A DNA stretch of 54,265 nt, taken from Acidimicrobiaceae bacterium. Its GTDB lineage: Bacteria; Actinomycetota; Acidimicrobiia; Acidimicrobiales; Ilumatobacteraceae. The position numbers and the translations under genes were made by a program. The DNA lies in assembly GCA_024641005.1 (NCBI GenBank), contig JAHEDX010000015.1:8311-62575 (forward strand), given 5' to 3'. The notes under the pieces were generated by a model, which saw nothing but the letters and a program-made list of their open reading frames with translations, made no database searches and had not been told where the DNA came from. Numbering within the stretch: the first letter of the stretch is position 1; every line of letters starts with the position of its first letter. Below are positions 48,634-54,265 of the stretch, piece after piece.

Positions 48634-50073
48634 ATGACGAACGAAATCAGCCTGCTGTCGACCGGCGAGGACCCGATGTCGGTCCCCGAGGCACCCCGTT
48701 CCAGCCAGAAGCTGTCTCCCGGGGCCTGGCTCAAGGTAAACCTGTTCAACAGCGTCACCAACTCGATCATCACCGTGGTCGTCGGCCTGATCGCTGCGTA
48801 CGTCACGTGGCAGGCGGTTGCGTGGGTGATCTCGAAGGACTTCACGATCATCCGCGACACACTGCGGATCTTCATGATCGGGCAGTTCCCCGATGACGAA
48901 CTGTGGCGCCTCTGGGTCTCTGGCGCGATCCTCGTGATCGCGATCGGGCTCGCGGCAGGGGCGCTCGCGCGCAACAGCTACGAGTTGGCCGAGAGCCAGG
49001 GGCTCGAGCCCGAATCCAGCTCGGTGCTCGATCTCGTACGCCGCTTCTGGGCGATCATCGCGATCCTGCTGCTCTTCGCCAGCTTCGCTCGTACTGCGCA
49101 GCCGAAGATCGGCATCGTCGCCGTGATCATCCTGGTCTTCGTCGTCCGCCAGCTCGCCTGGTCGGCTCCGGTGGCGATTCGTAGCCGAGCCGTCTATATC
49201 AGTGCGCTCCTGGTCGTCGGTTCGACGCTGGTGGTCGCGGGCACCTCCCGATTGGGCGGCGCCTGCGTCGGCATCGTCGTGTTCGCCTGGGCACTCAACG
49301 AATCGGGCCGCCGCGACGTGGCCGCGATGCGCGGCGGCCGATTCGTGTCATGGCTGCTACCACTGGTCGTGGCCGCCATCGTGGCCGCCATCGTGGCCGC
49401 GATCGGTTTCGACGGTTATGGCTGGGACGACTGGGGCGGGATCCACGTCAACTTGTTCACCGCCGTCGTCGGCATCACGCTCGGCATGCCGTTCGGCATC
49501 CTGCTCGCGCTCGGCCGCCAATCGAAGCTCCCCGTGGTGCGCACGGCCTCGGTGCTGTACATCGAGTTCGTACGAGGCGTGCCGTTGATCTCGCTGTTGC
49601 TCTTCTCCAAGCTCCTCCTGCCGCTGTTCCTGCCGATCGACATGGAACGGCCCGCCGCGCTCACGTTGGCGATCGTGGTGATCATGGGGTTCAGCGCCGC
49701 CTACGTCGCCGAGATCGTGCGTGGCGGCCTCCAGGCGGTCCCGAAAGGACAGACAGAGGCCGCCCAGGCGCTCGGACTCTCACCGGGGGCGATGCAGCGG
49801 ATGATCGTGCTCCCCCAGGCACTCCGCGCCGTGATCCCCGCCATGGTCGGCCAGTTCATCGCCCTGTTCAAGGACACGACCCTGCTCACGACGGTCGCCG
49901 TGCTCGAGTTCCTCGATGCCGCCACGATCGCCAACAACCAGCCCCAGTTCCTCGGCAAGGGTCTGGCGCCGGTCACCTATCTCTTCGTGGCCGTCGGCTT
50001 CTGGGCCTTCTCGTTCACGATGTCCAAGGAGAGCCGCCGACTCGAGCAGCGCCTGGGGGTCGGTACACGATGA
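48634..50073 (+). CDS. aapM: General amino-acid ABC importer permease (AapM-like)
   Basis: 479-residue permease. A soluble N-terminus (about 1-35) precedes hydrophobic segments, with an additional helical block before the core (VLDLVRRFWAIIAILLLFASFART and following), as in AapM/BztC. The core reads GITLGMPFGILLALGRQ, FVRGVPLISLLLF and the coupling loop AAQALGLSPGAMQRMIVLPQALRAVIPAMVGQF. KDTTLLTTVAVLEF is typical of the family. It pairs with AapQ. It starts 1 nt after the aapQ stop. The 93-nt gap before the ATPase gene holds only a weak hairpin, GCCCC/GGGGC (50129-50143). Confidence 0.9.
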   Translation: MTNEISLLSTGEDPMSVPEAPRSSQKLSPGAWLKVNLFNSVTNSIITVVVGLIAAYVTWQAVAWVISKDFTIIRDTLRIFMIGQFPDDELWRLWVSGAILVIAIGLAAGALARNSYELAESQGLEPESSSVLDLVRRFWAIIAILLLFASFARTAQPKIGIVAVIILVFVVRQLAWSAPVAIRSRAVYISALLVVGSTLVVAGTSRLGGACVGIVVFAWALNESGRRDVAAMRGGRFVSWLLPLVVAAIVAAIVAAIGFDGYGWDDWGGIHVNLFTAVVGITLGMPFGILLALGRQSKLPVVRTASVLYIEFVRGVPLISLLLFSKLLLPLFLPIDMERPAALTLAIVVIMGFSAAYVAEIVRGGLQAVPKGQTEAAQALGLSPGAMQRMIVLPQALRAVIPAMVGQFIALFKDTTLLTTVAVLEFLDAATIANNQPQFLGKGLAPVTYLFVAVGFWAFSFTMSKESRRLEQRLGVGTR

Positions 50074-50166
50074 CCTCGTCCTGCCCCTCGCACCCCGAAA
50101 GCCACCCGTACGTACCACACGTCCGTCCGCCCCGTTCAGGGGCCGACCCGTCAGGAGCATGAAGCC

Positions 50167-50961
50167 ATGACCGACGCCTCCAACACCACGACCGTCAACA
50201 CCGACGCCACCAAGATCATGGGTGGCACGGGCGAACCGATCATCGAAGTACGGGGAATGGACAAGTTCTTCGGGGACTTCCAGGCCCTCACCAATATCGA
50301 CATGGTGGTCGGCAAGCAGGAGGTCGTTGTCGTCATCGGCCCGTCCGGTTCCGGCAAGTCGACGCTCATCCGATGCATCAACCGGCTCGAGCGTCACGAC
50401 CGGGGAACGATCATCGTCGACGGGATCGAACTCTCCGACGATGTCCGAAACATCCAGGAGATCCGACGAGAGACCGGGATGGTGTTCCAGTCGTTCAACC
50501 TGTTTCCCCACCTGACGGTGCTCGAGAACATCACGCTCGCACCTCGCAACGTCCGCGGTGTCCCCAAGGCCCAGGCCGAAGCGCACGCGATGGAACTGCT
50601 CGAGCGGGTCAAGATCCCACAGCAGGCCAACAAGTATCCGGGCCAGATGTCGGGTGGCCAGCAGCAGCGCGTCGCGATCGCCCGAACGCTGGCGATGCGA
50701 CCCAAGGTCGTGCTGTTCGACGAGCCGACCTCGGCCCTCGACCCCGAGATGGTCAAAGAAGTGCTCGACACGATGAAGGACCTCGCTCTCGAGGGCATGA
50801 CGATGATCTGCGTCACCCACGAGATGGGCTTCGCCCGTGAGGTCGGCGACCGCGTCGTGTTCATGGCCGACGGCATGATCGTCGAGGTCGGCAGCCCCGA
50901 GCACTTCTTCACGACTCCGCAAGAGGAGCGCACGAAGTTGTTCCTCAGCCAGATCCTCTGA
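50167..50961 (+). CDS. aapP: General amino-acid ABC importer ATPase (AapP-like)
   Basis: 264-residue polar amino-acid ABC ATPase. It shows Walker [11 protein letters not shown]-loop [17 protein letters not shown], signature MSGGQQQR (M for L, common in this family), Walker [17 protein letters not shown] and switch [35 protein letters not shown] is the usual start of the fold; about 25 residues precede it. It powers the AapJQM complex. AGGAG lies 9 nt before ATG 50167. It is the last gene of the operon; a weak hairpin follows at 50978. Confidence 0.94.
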   Translation: MTDASNTTTVNTDATKIMGGTGEPIIEVRGMDKFFGDFQALTNIDMVVGKQEVVVVIGPSGSGKSTLIRCINRLERHDRGTIIVDGIELSDDVRNIQEIRRETGMVFQSFNLFPHLTVLENITLAPRNVRGVPKAQAEAHAMELLERVKIPQQANKYPGQMSGGQQQRVAIARTLAMRPKVVLFDEPTSALDPEMVKEVLDTMKDLALEGMTMICVTHEMGFAREVGDRVVFMADGMIVEVGSPEHFFTTPQEERTKLFLSQIL

Positions 50962-50977
50962 TCTCGGTCTCGCAGCC

Positions 50978-50995
50978 CGGCAGAGGAACCTGCCG
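50978..50995 (+). terminator. Weak hairpin after aap operon
   Basis: CGGCAG/CTGCCG, a 6-bp stem with a 6-nt loop, 16 nt past the aapP stop and without a T-tract. The rest of the gap to 51111 shows no gene; TATCGT at 51018-51023 might be a promoter box for the YceI gene. Confidence 0.4.
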
Positions 50996-51111
50996 ACGCG
51001 TCCGCCGATCGTGCACGTATCGTCGGTGGTCCGCTAGACGATCGCGATGCTGGCCGCGTGCGGTGCGCCACGGCCACGATCGCGATCCGACGTCGACCAT
51101 CGTGAGGACAC

Positions 51112-51879
51112 ATGAGTGACATGCCCGACAACAGCGAGCCGACAACCGGCGGCCCGAGCTTTCCGAAGTGGATGAAATGGGCGCTGCTCGGCGCATTGGC
51201 TCTCCTGATCGTCGGCTACGGATTGGTGTTCTTGTACGCCAAGGTGCTCAACGACAGCCCTGACGAGCTGAGCACGAGCGATCTCGACGCTGCCTTGTCG
51301 ACCGGCACGACCGTCGACGGCGCCGCCGCCGAGGGGACACAGCCGACCGGGATCGACCCCAACGGCTCGGTCTGGATGGTCACCGATGAATCCGAGATCG
51401 GCTACCGGGTCAAGGAAGTGCTGTTCGGGGTCGACACGGAAGCCGTCGGACGCACCAACCAGATCACCGGATCACTGACCATCGACGGCTCCGAGGTGAC
51501 CGCGGCCGAGTTCGTCGTCGACGTCGCTTCGATCTCGAGCGACGAGTCCAAGCGCGACGGTCAGTTCAGGGGCCGCATCATGTCGACCGACGAGTTCCCC
51601 GAAGCGGTGTTCACCCTGACCGAGCCGATCGCGCTCGGCACCAGCCCAGCAGACGGGGTCGAGGTCGCCACCAGCGCCACTGGCGAGCTGACCCTGCGAG
51701 GGGTCACGAACCCGGTCGCGTTCGATCTCACGGCGAAGCTCGAGAACGGGAAGATCGGCGTGTTGGGCAATATCCCCGTCGTCTTCGCCGACTACAGCAT
51801 CGCGAATCCGTCGATCGGTGGTATCACCACCCAGGACCACGGACTGCTCGAATTCGTGCTGGTGTTCTCGCCGGCCTGA
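51112..51879 (+). CDS. Membrane-anchored YceI-family protein
   Basis: 255 residues. A cytoplasmic N-terminus and one helix (about 22-44, MKWALLGALALLIVGYGLVFL) anchor the protein, followed by a low-complexity Ser/Thr/Ala linker and the YceI beta-barrel domain (about 80-255). The domain shows IGYRVKEVLFGVDTEAVG, FVVDVASISSDESKRDGQFRG, MSTDEFPEAVFTLTEP and TGELTLRGVTNPVAFDL, the standard strand pairs. YceI proteins bind polyisoprenoid lipids in a lipocalin-like pocket; the role outside the membrane is uncertain. A GAGG lies upstream of ATG 51112. Convergent with the ABC exporter. Confidence 0.9.
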   Translation: MSDMPDNSEPTTGGPSFPKWMKWALLGALALLIVGYGLVFLYAKVLNDSPDELSTSDLDAALSTGTTVDGAAAEGTQPTGIDPNGSVWMVTDESEIGYRVKEVLFGVDTEAVGRTNQITGSLTIDGSEVTAAEFVVDVASISSDESKRDGQFRGRIMSTDEFPEAVFTLTEPIALGTSPADGVEVATSATGELTLRGVTNPVAFDLTAKLENGKIGVLGNIPVVFADYSIANPSIGGITTQDHGLLEFVLVFSPA

Positions 51880-51880
51880 C

Positions 51881-51904
51881 GGTCGGGTGACGACACGCCC
51901 GACC
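51881..51904. terminator. Terminator-like hairpin after YceI gene
   Basis: GGTCGGGTG/CGCCCGACC, 9 bp with one T-G pair and a 6-nt loop, begins 2 nt after the stop codon. It lies between convergent genes, 55 bp from the exporter stop. Confidence 0.65.
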
Positions 51905-51958
51905 CGGACCAGGCGCACCAATTGTGGCGACCGGGAACGTTGTCCCTCGGAAACACGA

Positions 51959-53743
51959 CTAGGCCGGTTGGCTGCGGGCCCAGGCCTCGGCGAGCGCCGA
52001 GTACCTGCCGCCCAAGCCGATCAGCTGGTCATGACTCCCCAGCTCGACGAGCTCCCCATGATCGACCACAGCGATGCGATCGGCGCGCTGCACAGTGGAC
52101 AGCCGGTGGGCGACGACGATCGTGGTTCGACCCTGCATCAGGCGATCCAGGGCGTGCTCGACCAGCGCTTCCGTACCCGGATCCAGACTGCTGGTCGCCT
52201 CGTCGAGCACCAGCACCGCCGGATCGACGAGAGCTGCTCGTCCCAACGAGACGAGTTGACGCTCTCCCGCCGACAACCGGGAGCCGCGCTCACGGACCTC
52301 GGTGGCGAGTCCATCCGGAAACGCCTCGAACCGCTCGAGCGCGTCGATCGCGCGCAGCGCCTCGCGGATGTCGTCGTCGGTGGCGTCGGCCCTCGCGAGC
52401 CGCAAGTTGTCGGAGATCGTGCCGTCGAACAGGAACCCTTCCTGGGGCACCACCGCCACGCGGGTCCGCAACGACGCGAGGGACGCGTCGCGCACATCGA
52501 TCCCCGCGAATCGAACGATCCCCTCGTCGGGGTCGTACAGCCGCGCCATCAGCTTGGCGAGCGACGACTTGCCGGCGCCGGTCGGCCCCACCAGCGCCAG
52601 ACGCTCGCCGGCCGCCACGGTGAGCGAGACATCCTTCAACACGGGGGCCTCGGTACCCGGATACGAGAACGTGAGGGCCTCGACCTCGAGGGCCCCCCTC
52701 GACGGTAGGTCGACGGCGTCGACCCGCTCGTCGACATCCGGCACCGTGTCGAGGATCTGGAACATCTTGTCGAGCGACGCAGTGGCCGACTGAACAGTGT
52801 TGTACAGCTGCGACAGCTGCTGCACCGGTTCGAACAGGCTCGACAACAGCAACACGACGGCGATCACGGTGCCGACGGACACCTCGCCGTTCTTGGCCAG
52901 CCAGCCGCCCGCCCCGATCGCGATCGCGGTCGCCAGGACGCCACAGAACTCGACGACACCGAAGTACCAGGTCGACACCCGAACGCTGCGCAGGTGGGCG
53001 TCGTAGAGCGCGCGATTCGTTCGGCGGAATCGCCGGTTCTGCTCGGGCTCTCTGGCGTACGCCTGGATCACGCGCACGCCGGTGATGTTCTCCTGCAACG
53101 CCGAGAGGTTGTCGCCGACCCGCTCGCGCACAGCCAGGTAGGCCTTGTTCGACTCGCGCTGGAACCGAACCGAGGCAACAGCGATCAGCGGCAGCACCAA
53201 CAGCGCGAGCAGGGTGAGCTGCCACGACATGATGAGCAGCACCACCACCGCGAATCCGACGAGCAGAGCTGCCGAGACGAACTGGAGCAGGCCCCACTGC
53301 ACCAGCTCCGACATCGACTCGATGTCGGCGGTCATCCGCGACACCAGCACGCCCGTCTTGTTGCGATCGAAGAACGCCAGCGACTGGCGCTGGATCTGTG
53401 CGAACAGACGGATACGCAACGAACGCAGGAAGCCCTCACCGGCTCGATTGACGAAGACGTACTGCTGTCGGCCGCCGACGTAGGCGACGATCGCCGACAC
53501 CACGTACAGGGCGATCGCGAGGTCGAGCGCGCGGGGATCCCCGTCACGAATGCCGTGATCGATGCCGTAGCGCAGCAGCAGCGGGCCGACCACGGCGGAG
53601 CTGGTGGACATGGCGATGAACACCAACGCCATCAGGGCCAGTCGGCGGAACGGCAGCGCCAACCCGGCTGCCCGTCGCAGGACTCGTCTCGTCTGTTGGC
53701 GATCGAGGCGATCTTCCTCGCTCACGGCGTGCGACGCCCACAT
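51959..53743 (-). CDS. ABC exporter half-transporter, catalytic-site chain of a heterodimer
   Basis: 594-residue type IV ABC exporter: six transmembrane helices (about 25-320) then an ATPase domain (about 340-590). SLAFFDRNKTGVLVSRMTAD is the usual coupling stretch. The ATPase has Walker A GPTGAGKSS, Q-loop VPQEGFLFDGTI, a deviant signature LSAGERQL, an intact Walker B with catalytic Glu (VLVLDEATSSLD) and switch AHRLST. The partner gene directly upstream has a canonical signature but a deviant Walker B, so the pair forms one good and one degenerate ATP site. ATG 53743 overlaps the partner's stop region; GTG 53752 is an alternative. Substrate (lipid, drug or peptide) unknown. Confidence 0.9.
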   Translation of the reverse strand: MWASHAVSEEDRLDRQQTRRVLRRAAGLALPFRRLALMALVFIAMSTSSAVVGPLLLRYGIDHGIRDGDPRALDLAIALYVVSAIVAYVGGRQQYVFVNRAGEGFLRSLRIRLFAQIQRQSLAFFDRNKTGVLVSRMTADIESMSELVQWGLLQFVSAALLVGFAVVVLLIMSWQLTLLALLVLPLIAVASVRFQRESNKAYLAVRERVGDNLSALQENITGVRVIQAYAREPEQNRRFRRTNRALYDAHLRSVRVSTWYFGVVEFCGVLATAIAIGAGGWLAKNGEVSVGTVIAVVLLLSSLFEPVQQLSQLYNTVQSATASLDKMFQILDTVPDVDERVDAVDLPSRGALEVEALTFSYPGTEAPVLKDVSLTVAAGERLALVGPTGAGKSSLAKLMARLYDPDEGIVRFAGIDVRDASLASLRTRVAVVPQEGFLFDGTISDNLRLARADATDDDIREALRAIDALERFEAFPDGLATEVRERGSRLSAGERQLVSLGRAALVDPAVLVLDEATSSLDPGTEALVEHALDRLMQGRTTIVVAHRLSTVQRADRIAVVDHGELVELGSHDQLIGLGGRYSALAEAWARSQPA

Positions 53744-53744
53744 G

Positions 53745-54265
53745 TCAATCACCCCCCGCTGTCGCCGTGGGGGCCTGGGCGGCTGCAAGGACCTCGCGGT
53801 ATCGCTCGCTGCTTGCCAGCAATTCGTCGTGCGTTCCTTCGGCGGCGACGCGGCCACCGTCGATCAACACCACGCGATCGGCCATCGCGATGGTGCCGGG
53901 TCGGTGGGCGATCACGATCGTCGTGCGCCCCTCCATCACCGTGCCCATCGCTTCACGAATTTCGTGCTCCTTCGACGGATCGACGGAGCTCGTGGCGTCG
54001 TCGAGCACCAGAACGCTCGGATCGCTGACCACGGCTCGTGCGATGGCGATTCGCTGGCGCTGCCCACCCGACAGCGAGAACCCTCGCTCGCCCAACAGCG
54101 TGGAGAACCCGTCCGGCAGCGCGTCCACGAAGTCGGCGGCACCTGCGAGTTCGGCCGCTCGGCGAACGGTCTCGAAGTCGGCGTCGGGGTCGGCGAACGC
54201 GATGTTGGCGGCCACCGTGTCGTGGAACAACAACGTGTCTTCGAACACCAGGCCGACCGACCTGC
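53745..54265 (-). CDS. ABC exporter half-transporter, degenerate-site chain (5' part missing)
   Basis: Only the last 173 or so residues are in the window; the reading frame continues off the right edge. Visible are the Q-loop region (VFEDTLLFHDTVAANIAF), the signature FSLSGGQRQRIAIARA, Walker B VLVLDDATSSVD with Asp in place of the catalytic Glu, and the switch IAHRPGTI. An alanine/threonine tail ends the protein. It is the first gene of a pair with the exporter chain that follows, and its stop codon lies 1 nt before that gene's ATG, so they are co-translated. Transmembrane domain not seen. Confidence 0.9.
   Translation of the reverse strand, partial: RSVGLVFEDTLLFHDTVAANIAFADPDADFETVRRAAELAGAADFVDALPDGFSTLLGERGFSLSGGQRQRIAIARAVVSDPSVLVLDDATSSVDPSKEHEIREAMGTVMEGRTTIVIAHRPGTIAMADRVVLIDGGRVAAEGTHDELLASSERYREVLAAAQAPTATAGGD

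Overview
The window is high-GC, gene-dense actinobacterial DNA, most like class Acidimicrobiia (Ilumatobacter-type). This is judged from protein content, not a database search. Pointers are an LpdA-type flavoprotein like Mycobacterium Rv3303c, an Rv2629-like release-factor-fold protein, the actinobacterial form of DapD, a deazaflavin (F420)-dependent reductase, a stand-alone LigD-type polymerase and frequent GTG starts. Many genes have a (T/C)ANNNT box 6-9 nt before the start codon and no Shine-Dalgarno, the layout of leaderless actinobacterial transcripts.

Layout. 1-5.0 kb (minus): an exported RCC1-repeat protein, lpdA, and an exported M15 peptidase that probably shares the lpdA transcript. 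5.1-9.2 kb: lysS and dapD coupled by a TGATG overlap, a GNAT acetyltransferase, a TfoX-N-like protein and a LysE-family exporter. 9.3-15.8 kb: class III aminotransferase, LigD-type polymerase, EamA transporter, pirin, nitroreductase, Rv2629-like protein, F420-dependent reductase. 15.8-19.3 kb (minus): methylmalonyl-CoA mutase catalytic chain, RidA, MFS transporter. 19.3-23.4 kb (plus): a perfect 65-bp tandem repeat, then class II aldolase, a semialdehyde dehydrogenase and a PLP decarboxylase.

23.4-38.5 kb reads as a peptide and amine utilisation region. It holds an MFS transporter, a histone-deacetylase/acetylpolyamine-amidohydrolase-fold enzyme, an S9 peptidase, a complete five-gene oligopeptide ABC importer with a 16-bp palindromic operator upstream, a CocE/X-Pro-type hydrolase, a sarcosine-oxidase-type flavoenzyme and a second class III aminotransferase. 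38.6-45.9 kb: EamA transporter, a 62-nt three-way-junction palindromic element, TauD-type dioxygenase, RidA-like protein, rhodanese-ThiF fusion, sirtuin, L,D-transpeptidase, a conserved hypothetical, and leucyl aminopeptidase. 45.9-51.0 kb: a four-gene general amino-acid ABC importer (aapJQMP-like) with dyads in its promoter and two strong hairpins after the binding-protein gene. 51.1-54.3 kb: an anchored YceI protein and the two halves of a heterodimeric ABC exporter, the second cut by the window end.

Taken together, the region suggests a heterotroph living on peptides, amino acids and amines. Extracellular and cytosolic peptidases feed peptide and amino-acid importers, and aminotransferases, a decarboxylase, a semialdehyde dehydrogenase, an N-methyl-amino-acid oxidase and methylmalonyl-CoA mutase carry the carbon into central metabolism. 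No tRNA, rRNA, CRISPR array, insertion sequence or prophage gene was seen. The most unusual signals are non-coding: the three-way-junction element, the 65-bp repeat, the TetR-type palindrome, the aap hairpins and two terminators sharing the same loop sequence.
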